Assembly (NCBI GenBank): GCA_947570625.1
Contig: CANOUP010000006.1
Coordinates: 16,082 to 80,081 of the forward strand
Reading direction: 5' to 3'
Length of the DNA: 64,000 nt
Source: an uncultured Clostridia bacterium
GTDB lineage: Bacteria; Bacillota; Clostridia; Christensenellales; Borkfalkiaceae
In this document: positions 34,997 to 43,068 of the stretch, one piece after another
Layout: every line of letters starts with the position of its first letter
Position numbering within the stretch: the stretch's first letter is position 1
The notes under the pieces: generated by a model
What the model saw: only the letters and a program-made list of their open reading frames with translations
What the model was told of the DNA's origin: nothing
Database searches by the model: none
Program-made: the position numbers and the translations under genes

Positions 34997-36358
34997 TTAT
35001 TCGCTTACCGCTTCCGCAGAGGCGGGCTCCCGCACCGCTTCTACCTCTCCCCCGTCATTGTTTTCGGGAGGTTTTTCTTTGCCGTAAAGCACTTTGAGCA
35101 TTACTGGGGTGAGTATGGAAGACAGAAGTATCAACAGTACCGTCATTATCATAAATTCCGAAGACAGTGCGTTTGCGCCCAGCGCAGAGCTTGTGACCGT
35201 AGACGTCACAATCAGCGCGACTTCGCCGCGCGCCATCATTCCCACTCCGCCTATCGCGCTCTCTCTGAGATTGTATTTGAAAGCCTTGAAAACGGCTCCG
35301 CAACCTATCACCTTGCCTATAAGACCCATAAGCACGGCGAGGAAGGCGAACAACAGTATAGCGGGGTTCATTCCCGCAAACGATATGCTTGAAATGCCTA
35401 TGTCGGCAAAGAACACGGGCGCAAATATCGTATACGTGCTTACTTCCACCTTTTTGTCGGTGTACTCGCTTGCCCTGTGGTCGGTGGAAAGCACCGCGCC
35501 CGCAAGGAACGCGCCCGTTATGTCCGCAACGCCGAAAATTTCTTCCGCGATAAAGCTGTAAGCAAAGCACACCGCAATCGAGAAAATGGGTATGCGGTGC
35601 GTTGCGGGCCACCGTTTATCAAGCCATTTAAAGCATTTGGATATTCCCCAGCCCGCCAAAAGCGCGAACACGAAAAACGCTATTATCATTATTATCGTGC
35701 CGTATATGGTCATTTTGAAAGCTTCGAAGGCGTTTTCCGCTTCGGCCGCGCCCGACTTTGCTATGCCCGTAACCACCGACAGCAAAACTATGCCGATAAC
35801 GTCGTCTATTATCGCCGCGGAAACTATCGTCGTGCCGAGGCGGGTGTTTACTTTACCCAGCTCCTTTAAAACCGAAATGGTAATGGCGACGCTCGTCGCG
35901 GTAAGAATAGTGCCTATAAAGATGCAACGATAAATATTAGCCGTGCCCAGACCTATATTGCCGAACGGCAGGGATATTAGGAACCCGAGCACAAGCGGAA
36001 CCGCAACGCCCGAAAGCGCGACTAAAACGGCGGCAAGACCCGTCCTTTTTATTTCTTCGAGGTTAGTTTCCAGACCCGCGGAGAACATTAAAAGAAGCAC
36101 GCCCACCTTCGAAAATACCGAAAGCGCGTTTTCGCGCGAAAGCGAAATAAGCGTAAAATATCCGCCGTCGGAAAAGCCTATTATAGCGCCCCCGCACAGG
36201 TCGCCGAAAATAGCCGGACCTATTAAAATACCCGCTATTATGTAGCCAAGAACCTGCGGAAGACCGAAATGTCTGAACAGGATTCCGAGAAATTTAGTTG
36301 AAAACAAAATTATTGCAAGCACGGCGCAAAAGCCGATTGCACTGTCACCGCTGAACAT
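34997..36358 (-). CDS. CPA2-type cation:proton antiporter
   Basis: 453 residues with 12-13 membrane helices, the Na+/H+ exchanger domain of the KefB/NapA superfamily. GYIIAGILIGPAIFG is helix 2. A TM5 segment VSAAIIDDVIGIVLLSV carries the two aspartates that bind ion and proton in this family. The tail is acidic and disordered. No TrkA-N/RCK domain is present, so there is no sign of nucleotide gating. AGGTAAAAA precedes the ATG. Confidence 0.93.
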   Translation of the reverse strand: MFSGDSAIGFCAVLAIILFSTKFLGILFRHFGLPQVLGYIIAGILIGPAIFGDLCGGAIIGFSDGGYFTLISLSRENALSVFSKVGVLLLMFSAGLETNLEEIKRTGLAAVLVALSGVAVPLVLGFLISLPFGNIGLGTANIYRCIFIGTILTATSVAITISVLKELGKVNTRLGTTIVSAAIIDDVIGIVLLSVVTGIAKSGAAEAENAFEAFKMTIYGTIIMIIAFFVFALLAGWGISKCFKWLDKRWPATHRIPIFSIAVCFAYSFIAEEIFGVADITGAFLAGAVLSTDHRASEYTDKKVEVSTYTIFAPVFFADIGISSISFAGMNPAILLFAFLAVLMGLIGKVIGCGAVFKAFKYNLRESAIGGVGMMARGEVALIVTSTVTSSALGANALSSEFMIMTVLLILLSSILTPVMLKVLYGKEKPPENNDGGEVEAVREPASAEAVSE

Positions 36359-36473
36359 TTTTTACCTGCCTATGTTAATCGATTTGTATTATAATATGTG
36401 TTTCGCGAAATGTTAACCGTTTTCACACACAAATTTAATTTTAAAAAATTTGTACTTTTTTTTAAAAAGGGGG

Positions 36474-36501
36474 TTGACAAACGTTTTTTCTGTGCTATAA
36501 T
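36474..36501 (+). promoter_or_regulatory. Promoter of the structured RNA
   Basis: TTGACA, 16 bases ending TGC (extended -10), TATAAT. Predicted +1 near 36508. Confidence 0.9.
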
Positions 36502-36507
36502 GTAGAC

Positions 36508-36906
36508 AAGAAAGGAAAATAACTTACAAAATGTGTTAGGCGCCAACACAAATAAAGAGGTAAGCTATATGAAATACAAGTAGCCGCGAAAGCGGGACAC
36601 GGTAATTTATTGCGAAGATGGTATAAACACCGCTTCTACTATGGTAAGGGAACAACTGAATAATTGTTAAGGAGGTAAATTATGATTTACTTCGCTAAGA
36701 CAATAGAAGGAAAAGGAAGGTAAACTCCAATGTACAAGTTTACTCGTGAAATCTGATTCCGGCGACGGTTTGAATTGGCAGTCAAGACTGCGCGGTTACA
36801 ATAACCTATTTGCTCACCAAGCACCGTGCGGAGGCGATTTCAAAATTAAAACTGAATATTAAAAAGACCCCTGTGCCGACGTATCGCGCACAGGGGAATA
36901 TTTTTT
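36508..36906 (+). ncRNA. Stand-alone structured RNA of about 400 nt, family not recognised
   Basis: The segment has a strong own promoter and terminator but no gene downstream on its strand. Hairpins I can read: TGTGTT/AACACA (36532-36550); CCGC-GAAA-GCGG (36584-36595); GAAG...CTTC and GCGAAG (36612-36617) with CTTCGC (36690-36695) as alternatives; AACAA/TTGTT (36651-36668); GTAAAT-TATG-ATTTAC (36675-36690); GTAAACT/AGTTTAC (36720-36743); GAAATC (36748-36753) with GATTTC (36836-36841) enclosing CCG-GCGA-CGG, GCAGT-CAAG-ACTGC and GGTTA-CAA-TAACC. Three tiny ORFs with ribosome sites also lie inside: MKYK (36569), MIYFAKTIEGKGR (36682) and MYKFTREI (36730). It lacks RNase P, tmRNA, SRP and T-box hallmarks. 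A known large-RNA class (for example raiA) cannot be ruled out from memory. Confidence 0.72.
36868..36906. terminator. Terminator of the structured RNA, shared with the 36919 gene
   Basis: Stem CCCCTGTGC / GCACAGGGG, then AATATTTTTT on the plus strand and TCTTTTTAA on the minus strand. Confidence 0.9.
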
Positions 36907-36918
36907 ACCGCGCTTAAA

Positions 36919-37500
36919 TTACAGCCCTTCCAGCTCGTCGAGCGTAAGCGAAAAGCTTTCTATAAAGTTTTCAAAGAAATACTCCACTTCGGGAATATTG
37001 CGGGAGTGCAAGTCGTCCTCTATGCTCTTCTTCGCTTTGGAAAACTCGGTATTACCGCAACGCAGCTCTTCAAGGCACTTGACGTACGCGGCGAGCCTGT
37101 CGCCCGCCTTCATAAGCGAGTATTCCAAACTGCCCGTGTCGGGCTTTATGGACGGCGCAAGCGCGTCTTTCATTCCGCACGGCAATGTGTCCAAAAGTTT
37201 ATCCAGCGCGCGCTCTTCAAGGCTCTTGTAAGCCCCGTTAATGCTTGCGTTGTAATATTTTATGGGCGTGGGCAAATCGCCCGTCATAACCTCGCTGCAC
37301 TCGTGATAGACGGCGTAAAGCACGGCTTTTTCCGCAGACGCCGTTCCGCCGAACACCGTATTGTTTATAACCGCCAGCGCGTGCGCGAACATTGCCGTCT
37401 GCTGGGAGTGCTCCATAATGTTCTCGTCCCGCACCGACCTCATCAACTGCCAGCGTTTGATATATTTCATTCTGTCCATAAAAGCGTAAAAATTGTACAT
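36919..37500 (-). CDS. YfbR-like HD-domain 5'-deoxynucleotidase
   Basis: 193 residues. HD metal motif: EHSQQTAMFAHAL near residue 30, AVYHECSEVMTGDLPTPIKY near 67-87, and a downstream AGDRLAAYVK aspartate. These match YfbR, which dephosphorylates dNMPs. It would link to nucleotide balance. GAGGAGG precedes the ATG. It diverges from the thiT riboswitch. Confidence 0.9.
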   Translation of the reverse strand: MYNFYAFMDRMKYIKRWQLMRSVRDENIMEHSQQTAMFAHALAVINNTVFGGTASAEKAVLYAVYHECSEVMTGDLPTPIKYYNASINGAYKSLEERALDKLLDTLPCGMKDALAPSIKPDTGSLEYSLMKAGDRLAAYVKCLEELRCGNTEFSKAKKSIEDDLHSRNIPEVEYFFENFIESFSLTLDELEGL

Positions 37501-37556
37501 ACTGCCTCCTCGCGCATAAGCTAATTAATTATATCACTAACGTTTTAAAATTTCAA

Positions 37557-37585
37557 TTGACTTTACGCACAATTTGTATTATAAT
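37557..37585 (+). promoter_or_regulatory. thiT promoter
   Basis: TTGACT, 17 bases, TATAAT, about 35 bases before the riboswitch. Confidence 0.85.
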
Positions 37586-37620
37586 TTTTTTACGCTTGCA
37601 AAAGCGAATACAATTAAATA

Positions 37621-37766
37621 CCGTCGGGGGTGCCCGAAATATACAAGCGTTTTAAAGCCGTGAAGCGAAAGCGTAAGCGCGACAATGAGATGCGACGTAT
37701 ATTTGCGAGCTGAGATTATACCCTTTGAATCGGCAACATAATGGTTGAGCGATAGTACAAAGAGAT
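37621..37766 (+). promoter_or_regulatory. TPP riboswitch (THI element)
   Basis: Conserved THI segments in order: GGGGGTGCCC (37626-37635), a long P3 stem AAATATAC (37637-37644) with GTATATTT (37697-37704) holding an insert of about 50 nt, then CTGAGATTATACCC and TTTGAA (37710-37729), and a diverged 3' part near 37740-37766. Thiamine transport directly downstream supports it. Ligand binding should favour the terminator at 37773. Confidence 0.92.
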
Positions 37767-37772
37767 TTTTTC

Positions 37773-37808
37773 GGGCATTCCGTTTTTTTTACGGGGTGCC
37801 CTTATTTT
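37773..37808 (+). terminator. Riboswitch-controlled terminator
   Basis: Stem GGGCATTCCGT / ACGGGGTGCCC (11 pairs, two wobble) with a T-rich loop, followed by TTATTTT. Its 5' arm with two bases before (TCGGGCATT, 37771-37779) can pair with GGTGCCCGA (37629-37637) of the aptamer, giving the antiterminator. Confidence 0.85.
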
Positions 37809-37830
37809 CACGGCGGTAGAAGGAGTTTTT

Positions 37831-38541
37831 ATGTTTCACTTTTCCCAACTCGCCGTAGTCAGCGAGCAGACGACCGATATCGTGACCTGGATTTCGATAG
37901 GCGCAATCGCTCTGCTTGCCGTCGTGCTGGCAGTTACCTGTATTGTCGGAAAAAAGTTTTCCACAAGCGAAATAGCTTTTGCCGGCGTGTGCATTGCTTC
38001 CTCCGTCACGCTTTCCTTCATTAAGATCGCGCCCGTGCAGTACGGCGGTTCCATTACGCTTGCAAGGCTTGTCCCCCCGCTTATTTACGCCTATAAATTC
38101 GGACCCGTAAAGGGCACGCTCGCGGGCATAGTTATAGGACTTTTCGACTTTATCACAAACCCCTATATACTTACGCCGATGACGTTCGTACTCGACTACA
38201 TACTCGCGTTCGCAAGCATAGGTCTTATGGGGTTCGCGCCCAAATTCGGCAAACTGCCGACGACCGCCAAAGTCGTTATAGGCACGGTGATTGTGTATAT
38301 CGCAAGGTTTACTTTTCATTTGCTGTCCGGATTCATTTACTTTGCGGAAGAACAGGTCTGGGCGGACCTGCCTATGCAGAATATGTTCATTTACTCGTTT
38401 GTGTATCAGTGCGTGTACTTGCCCGCCGACTGCGCGATTGCGGGAATTTCGCTTTACGCGCTTGCAAAGACAAAAGCGCTTGACAAGCTGTTCGCGCTTA
38501 TGACGAGAAAGGAAAAGACCGCCGATACGGAGCAGGCTTAA
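37831..38541 (+). CDS. thiT: ThiT, substrate-binding S-component of an ECF thiamine transporter
   Basis: 236 residues, six hydrophobic helices, with conserved ThiT-like stretches around GGSITLARLVPPLIYAYKFG and GLFDFITNPY. It binds thiamine and works with the shared EcfAA'T energising module, which is not in the window. AAGGAG precedes the ATG, and the gene sits under the TPP riboswitch. Confidence 0.93.
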   Translation: MFHFSQLAVVSEQTTDIVTWISIGAIALLAVVLAVTCIVGKKFSTSEIAFAGVCIASSVTLSFIKIAPVQYGGSITLARLVPPLIYAYKFGPVKGTLAGIVIGLFDFITNPYILTPMTFVLDYILAFASIGLMGFAPKFGKLPTTAKVVIGTVIVYIARFTFHLLSGFIYFAEEQVWADLPMQNMFIYSFVYQCVYLPADCAIAGISLYALAKTKALDKLFALMTRKEKTADTEQA

Positions 38542-38558
38542 AAAAACAAATAAAAAAT

Positions 38559-38586
38559 GCGGGGCGCCTTTTAAAAGGCGCCCCGC
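38559..38586. terminator. Bidirectional terminator between thiT and rseP
   Basis: 14-bp arms GCGGGGCGCCTTTT / AAAAGGCGCCCCGC with T-rich sequence on the plus side. Confidence 0.85.
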
Positions 38587-38590
38587 CGTT

Positions 38591-39706
38591 TTAACATCGG
38601 GTAAACTGCAATATATCGACGAGCACGGCAAACGCGAGTATCATAATAAAGCCTACCGCGTGTATCACCGCCTCTACCTTGCGCGGTACGGGTTTGCGGA
38701 AAATCATTTCTATCAGGCAGAAAATGACTTTGCTTCCGTCAAGCGCGGGAATTGGCAAAAGATTGAATACGGCGAGATTTACGCCTATATAAGCCGATAT
38801 TTCGAAGAAGTTCTGTATGCTCTGCGACGCTATTTCAGACGTCAGCTTGACGGTGGTCACGGGTCCGCCCATCGACGATAAGCTCAGGTTGCCCGTAAGC
38901 AGTTCGCCAACGACTTTGAAGATTGTGCCCGCTATCCTCATCGAGTACTCAAACGACCGCCCTACCGTGGAAAAGAAACCGAAGCGCACGCTTTCGACTC
39001 CCACCGACCAGTAGCTTACGCCGTCCGCACCCTCGTGCGTGCCCACGCCCAGCGCGCGCCAGATTTTAGCCGTTTCTTCGGAATTTTTAAAATCGCAATC
39101 GGAGCGGACTTTGATTTTAATCTGCTTTTCCTCGCCCCCGCGCAGGACTTCCGCGTCGATTATTTCGCCTTCGGTGCAACCTTTAAGGGCGGACATCAAA
39201 TCGGTGGTAAGGTATATTTCCCTGCCGTTGACGGAAGTTATCAGGTCGCCGACGCACAGGCTGTATTCCGAATACGTTTCGTCCGCGGGCGCGACGCCGT
39301 TTATCTTGAACAGCATCTGACCGAACGCGAAGAGCGAAACCATTATCAAAAGCACGGCGAGAATGTAATTCATCAACGGACCCGCGACAAGCACGATTAT
39401 GCGCTTCCACGGGGCTTTGGCGTTGAACGCGTTTTCGTTTTCCGCTTCTCCGTCCTCGCCTTCGAACGCGCAGAACCCGCCGAGGGGCAAAAGGCGTATG
39501 GAAAAGGCTTCACCGCTTTTGCGCGATACGCGCCTGAAAAGCTTGGGACCGAAGCCTATTGCAAATTCGTTTATTTTGAACTTTAAGATTTTACCGGCGA
39601 CGTAATGACCGAATTCGTGCACGGTTATCATTGCAAGCAAAATAAGAATTGCCAGCAAAACCGCGAGAACCGTATTCATTACAGAAGAAACCGAAAGTAA
39701 AACCAT
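38591..39706 (-). CDS. rseP: RseP/RasP site-2 intramembrane metalloprotease
   Basis: 371 residues. Zinc motif HEFGH (H30, E31, H34) in the first membrane helix, a PDZ domain in the middle (around VCVGDLITSVNGREIYLTTDL as location), and the second ligand site NLLPIPALDGSKV near the C-terminus. It cleaves anti-sigma factors and signal peptides in the membrane. It overlaps the dxr stop by one base (TAATG). The ribosome site is poor, so it is likely translationally coupled. Confidence 0.95.
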   Translation of the reverse strand: MVLLSVSSVMNTVLAVLLAILILLAMITVHEFGHYVAGKILKFKINEFAIGFGPKLFRRVSRKSGEAFSIRLLPLGGFCAFEGEDGEAENENAFNAKAPWKRIIVLVAGPLMNYILAVLLIMVSLFAFGQMLFKINGVAPADETYSEYSLCVGDLITSVNGREIYLTTDLMSALKGCTEGEIIDAEVLRGGEEKQIKIKVRSDCDFKNSEETAKIWRALGVGTHEGADGVSYWSVGVESVRFGFFSTVGRSFEYSMRIAGTIFKVVGELLTGNLSLSSMGGPVTTVKLTSEIASQSIQNFFEISAYIGVNLAVFNLLPIPALDGSKVIFCLIEMIFRKPVPRKVEAVIHAVGFIMILAFAVLVDILQFTRC

Positions 39707-40800
39707 TATAACCTGTCTATTATTGATTTGGCGCGACTGCGGGCTTCGGCGTCGACGGCGCGGAGCTGTTCGAAGGATTCCGCGTCCTCACGGCAAAATG
39801 AGTTGACCGTGTCCGCCGTCACGCGATAAATATCCGTGAAGGATATTCTGCCGTCAAGAAAAGCTTTAACCGCAATTTCGTCGCCGGCGTTTAGCACGCA
39901 GGGAAGCGTTCCCCCCTCCCTTCCGCATTGGAGCGCGAGCCCGAAGCAAGGGTATTTCCCTTCGTCCAGAGGCTTGAAATCGAGCGAGAACGCCTTCGTG
40001 AAATCCATGGGGCGCACAGCTTCTCTAAGACGGCGGGGATAGCTGAGCGCAAGCTGTATTGGCACTTCCATAGTCGGATAACTCATCTGCGCCAGCACCG
40101 AGCCGTCGGTAAATTCCGCGAGGGAATGAATTATGCTCTGGGGCTGTATTACCGTTTCTATCTGCGAATAGGGGGTTCCGTATAACATATGCGCTTCGAT
40201 GACCTCGTAACCCTTGTTCATCAAAGTTGCGCTGTCTACGGTGATTTTCGCGCCCATTTTCCACGTGGGATGCATAAGCGCCTGCTCGGGCGTTACGCTT
40301 TTCAGTCGCTCGGCGGGCATATCCCTGAACGCGCCCCCGCTTGCGGTTATGATAAGCCGTCTTACGGGCGCTTTCATATCGAAGTTAAGGCACTGCCATA
40401 TTGCGGAATGTTCGCTGTCCACGGGCAGAACGACCGCGCCGTTTCTGACGTAAGACATTACCAGCCCGCCTCCGCACACAAGACTTTCCTTGTTGGCAAG
40501 GGCGAGGACTTTACCCGCCTTCAAAGCGGTAAGGCTGTATTCCAGTCCCGCAAAACCGCCCGACGCGTTGAACACCATATCCGCGTCTTCGAGGCAGGAC
40601 GCAGTCATCGCCTTTTTCGCGTCCGAACCTGCAAGCGCGTAAAACGCGGGTTTTACGTCCCGCACCTGTTCCATAAGCGAAGCTTCGTCCGAAAACGCAA
40701 CCAGCGCGCATAATTCGTACTCGCCGGGGTAACGTTTTACCACTTCGACGACCTGTCTGCCTATACTTCCCGTACTGCCGATAAGCGCTATTTTTTTCAT
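39706..40800 (-). CDS. dxr: 1-deoxy-D-xylulose 5-phosphate reductoisomerase
   Basis: Makes MEP, the first committed intermediate of the non-mevalonate isoprenoid pathway, with NADPH and Mg2+. 364 residues. NADPH motif GSTGSIG at 8-14; SEHSAIWQ, SGGAFRD and MGAKITVDSATLMNKG are the catalytic blocks. The -10 TATAAT (40806-40811) ends 5 bases before the ATG, there is no ribosome site, and a terminator separates it from cdsA, so the message is probably leaderless or nearly so. Confidence 0.97.
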   Translation of the reverse strand: MKKIALIGSTGSIGRQVVEVVKRYPGEYELCALVAFSDEASLMEQVRDVKPAFYALAGSDAKKAMTASCLEDADMVFNASGGFAGLEYSLTALKAGKVLALANKESLVCGGGLVMSYVRNGAVVLPVDSEHSAIWQCLNFDMKAPVRRLIITASGGAFRDMPAERLKSVTPEQALMHPTWKMGAKITVDSATLMNKGYEVIEAHMLYGTPYSQIETVIQPQSIIHSLAEFTDGSVLAQMSYPTMEVPIQLALSYPRRLREAVRPMDFTKAFSLDFKPLDEGKYPCFGLALQCGREGGTLPCVLNAGDEIAVKAFLDGRISFTDIYRVTADTVNSFCREDAESFEQLRAVDAEARSRAKSIIDRL

Positions 40801-40805
40801 TTATT

Positions 40806-40811
40806 ATTATA
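40806..40811 (-). promoter_or_regulatory. dxr -10 box, predicted leaderless or nearly so
   Basis: TATAAT ends five bases before the dxr ATG. The -35 is poor (best GTCATT at 17 bases), so the promoter call relies on the -10 and on the terminator just upstream. Confidence 0.5.
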
Positions 40812-40852
40812 CCCGAAAAAATTTAATTAATGACTGTTTTGCTTATTATTTA

Positions 40853-40882
40853 AGAAAAAGCTCCTTGCGGAGCTTTCTTTTT
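40853..40882 (-). terminator. cdsA terminator
   Basis: On the minus strand: GAAAGCTCC-GCAA-GGAGCTTTTTC, preceded by A-rich coding end. It closes the pyrH-frr-uppS-cdsA unit. Confidence 0.85.
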
Positions 40883-41749
40883 TTAAATATAGATAATGAT
40901 GAAGCCTAACATTACCACAAGCCCGCTGAACAGCATACTGTCGAAGCGGTCGAGCACACCGCCGTGCCCGGGCAGAAGCTTGCCCATATCCTTGATATTG
41001 CACTTGCGTTTTATCGCGCTTTCGAACAGGTCGCCTCCCTGCGCCGCAACCGAGGTTATAAAACCTATGAGAGCGAACACGCCGAGCATTTTCAAATCGA
41101 CGGCAAACGCGCCTATATTGTTGAAACCGAAGTAGATGAAGTACGCTAAAATAGCGCCCGCTATGCCGCCGAGAATACCGCCCGCTCCGCCGACAACCGT
41201 CTTGTTCGGACTGATTTCGGGGGCAAGCTTCTGGGGAAGCCATCTCTTGAACAATATGCCGAACACGAAAGCCGCGCCGTCGGTAAGCATTACCACCAGG
41301 AATAAAAGTATAACGGCTTCGAGCGAGTGCGCAAGGTGGTTAAGCACGGCAAGAATACAGCAGAGCACACCGCAGTAAGCCATGGTAAACAGGCTTGCGA
41401 CAGTGCTTTTGCCCGTGCATCCGTCAAAGCGCGTAAACATAAATATCAGTTGGGCTATCACGTACAACACCGTCAGCGCAAGCGCGGAAATCCAGCCCAT
41501 GCCCATTGTGATTTCCGTAAGCACGTAAATAGGCACGATTGCCGAACAGTACGCTATCGTCAGCGCCCTCTGCGCGAGGGGAACCGTCTTTATTGCGCGC
41601 AAAAGCTCGATACTGCCTATAACGGAAATGGCGCAGAAAAGCGCGTCGAAGCCGAGCGAACCCCAGCCCGCGGGCACAAGCCATTTCAAGGCGATAAGTG
41701 CGATAAGCACCAAAACGTATATAACGCTTGTTAACAATCTCTTTTTCAT
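40883..41749 (-). CDS. cdsA: Phosphatidate cytidylyltransferase
   Basis: Makes CDP-diacylglycerol for phospholipids. 288 residues, about eight membrane helices. The family signature near the C-terminus reads GGDLFESAIKRKCNIKD then GHGGVLDRFDSM (two-metal site). The start at 41749 was chosen over a TTG at 41761. The ribosome site is weak (AAGG). Confidence 0.95.
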   Translation of the reverse strand: MKKRLLTSVIYVLVLIALIALKWLVPAGWGSLGFDALFCAISVIGSIELLRAIKTVPLAQRALTIAYCSAIVPIYVLTEITMGMGWISALALTVLYVIAQLIFMFTRFDGCTGKSTVASLFTMAYCGVLCCILAVLNHLAHSLEAVILLFLVVMLTDGAAFVFGILFKRWLPQKLAPEISPNKTVVGGAGGILGGIAGAILAYFIYFGFNNIGAFAVDLKMLGVFALIGFITSVAAQGGDLFESAIKRKCNIKDMGKLLPGHGGVLDRFDSMLFSGLVVMLGFIIIYI

Positions 41750-41778
41750 AAATAGTTGCAACCTTGTGTAAATAGAAT

Positions 41779-42468
41779 CTAAATTTTGCCGAACCTGCGC
41801 GTACGTCCCGCATAGTCCTTTAACGCTTTGTCGAATTCCTTTTCGGAAAAATCGGGAAACAGCACGTCGGTGAAATACAGCTCGGCATATGCCGCCTGGT
41901 ATAAAAGAAAGTTGGAAAGCCTCAGCTCGCCCCCCGTTCTTATAATCAAATCCGGGTCAGGAACTCCGCCCGTGTACAACAGCGAGGAAAAGGCGTCTTC
42001 GTCAATTTCTCCGCCCTGTTTTAATGCGCGCCCGACAGCGTTTATAATTTCCGAACGGCTTCCGTAATTTATGGCGAACAAAAGCGTAAACTCCGCCGTT
42101 TTCGGCGAATTTGCTTCCGCCGATTCAAGAAGCCTTATAATATCCTCGGGAAGTGCGGTTATATCGCCTATCGCCCTGACGCGCGCGTTAGCTTCGTAAA
42201 GCTTTTTTATGTTTTCGGTAAAATATTCGCGGAACAGCCCGAAAAGCCCGTCCAGCTCGTCCTGCGGACGGCGGGAAAGGTTCTCGGTCGAAAGGGCGTA
42301 AACGGTCAGATATTTTATACCGAGCTTCTGCGCATGCCCGGCAAGTTTAATCATCGCGTTCATACCCGCTTTATGTCCGTAATTGCGAGGCATCAACCGC
42401 CTCTTCGCCCATCTGCCGTTGCCGTCCATAATGATGCCGACGTGCTCGGGCGGTCTGTCTTTTACCAT
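41779..42468 (-). CDS. uppS: Undecaprenyl diphosphate synthase
   Basis: Cis-prenyltransferase that makes the lipid carrier for peptidoglycan. 229 residues: MDGNGRWA with catalytic D15 (14-21), HKAGM, and the C-terminal RTGGELRLSNFLLYQAAYAE block (location only). It draws isopentenyl units from the MEP pathway that dxr opens. Order pyrH-frr-uppS-cdsA is standard for Firmicutes. Confidence 0.97.
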   Translation of the reverse strand: MVKDRPPEHVGIIMDGNGRWAKRRLMPRNYGHKAGMNAMIKLAGHAQKLGIKYLTVYALSTENLSRRPQDELDGLFGLFREYFTENIKKLYEANARVRAIGDITALPEDIIRLLESAEANSPKTAEFTLLFAINYGSRSEIINAVGRALKQGGEIDEDAFSSLLYTGGVPDPDLIIRTGGELRLSNFLLYQAAYAELYFTDVLFPDFSEKEFDKALKDYAGRTRRFGKI

Positions 42469-42484
42469 ATCCGGAATACGGCGG

Positions 42485-43057
42485 TTAAACCGTCATTATC
42501 TCCTTTTCCTTAGCCGATACCGCGGAATCTATCTTTGCGATAGCTTCGGCAACCGCTTTTTCAACTTCCTTTTCGCAAACGGAAGCTTCGTCTTCGGATA
42601 AAGTTTTGTCATTTTTAAGCTTTTTAATTCCTTCCATTGCGTCGCGGCGCGTATTGCGCACGGCGACCTTGGAATCTTCGCCCGTCTTTCTTATCTGTTT
42701 GGTAAGGTCCTTTCTGCGCTCCTCGGTAAGTTCGGGGAAAACCAGCCTTATCACCTTGCCGTCGTTGGTGGGGGTTATGCCTATGTTGGAAACCTGTATA
42801 GCCTTTTCTATGCTTTTAAGTATGGAAACATCCCAGGGAGCTATGACAAGACATCTGCCTTCCTGCACGGAAACGCTTGCCGTCTGGGGGACGGGCGTAA
42901 GCGCGCCGTAGTAATCTACCGTTACTTTATCGAGTATATGCGGGTTTGCCCTGCCTGCGCGCACCGCGGAAAATTCTTCTTTCAGAACGCTTAGCGTCTT
43001 TGTAAGCTTGTCGTCAAGTATAAGGAGTATCTCTTCGGCCTGTTCGTTCTCAATCAT
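42485..43057 (-). CDS. frr: Ribosome recycling factor
   Basis: 190 residues, somewhat longer than the usual 185. Three-helix bundle and beta domain (VRAGRANPHILD, TDGKVIRLVFPELTEERRKDL as location). It splits post-termination ribosomes with EF-G. GAGGTG precedes the ATG. Confidence 0.97.
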   Translation of the reverse strand: MIENEQAEEILLILDDKLTKTLSVLKEEFSAVRAGRANPHILDKVTVDYYGALTPVPQTASVSVQEGRCLVIAPWDVSILKSIEKAIQVSNIGITPTNDGKVIRLVFPELTEERRKDLTKQIRKTGEDSKVAVRNTRRDAMEGIKKLKNDKTLSEDEASVCEKEVEKAVAEAIAKIDSAVSAKEKEIMTV

Positions 43058-43068
43058 AATTCACCTCG

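Noticed and set aside
36600-36650. T-box leader in the structured RNA
   Set aside because: There is no TGGNACCGCG antiterminator bulge, and no aminoacylation or amino-acid gene follows.
36569-36756. The three tiny ORFs as the main purpose of the 36.5-kb transcript
   Set aside because: They are only 4, 13 and 8 codons, and their ribosome sites and starts also form hairpins. Kept as a note inside the RNA feature, not as genes.
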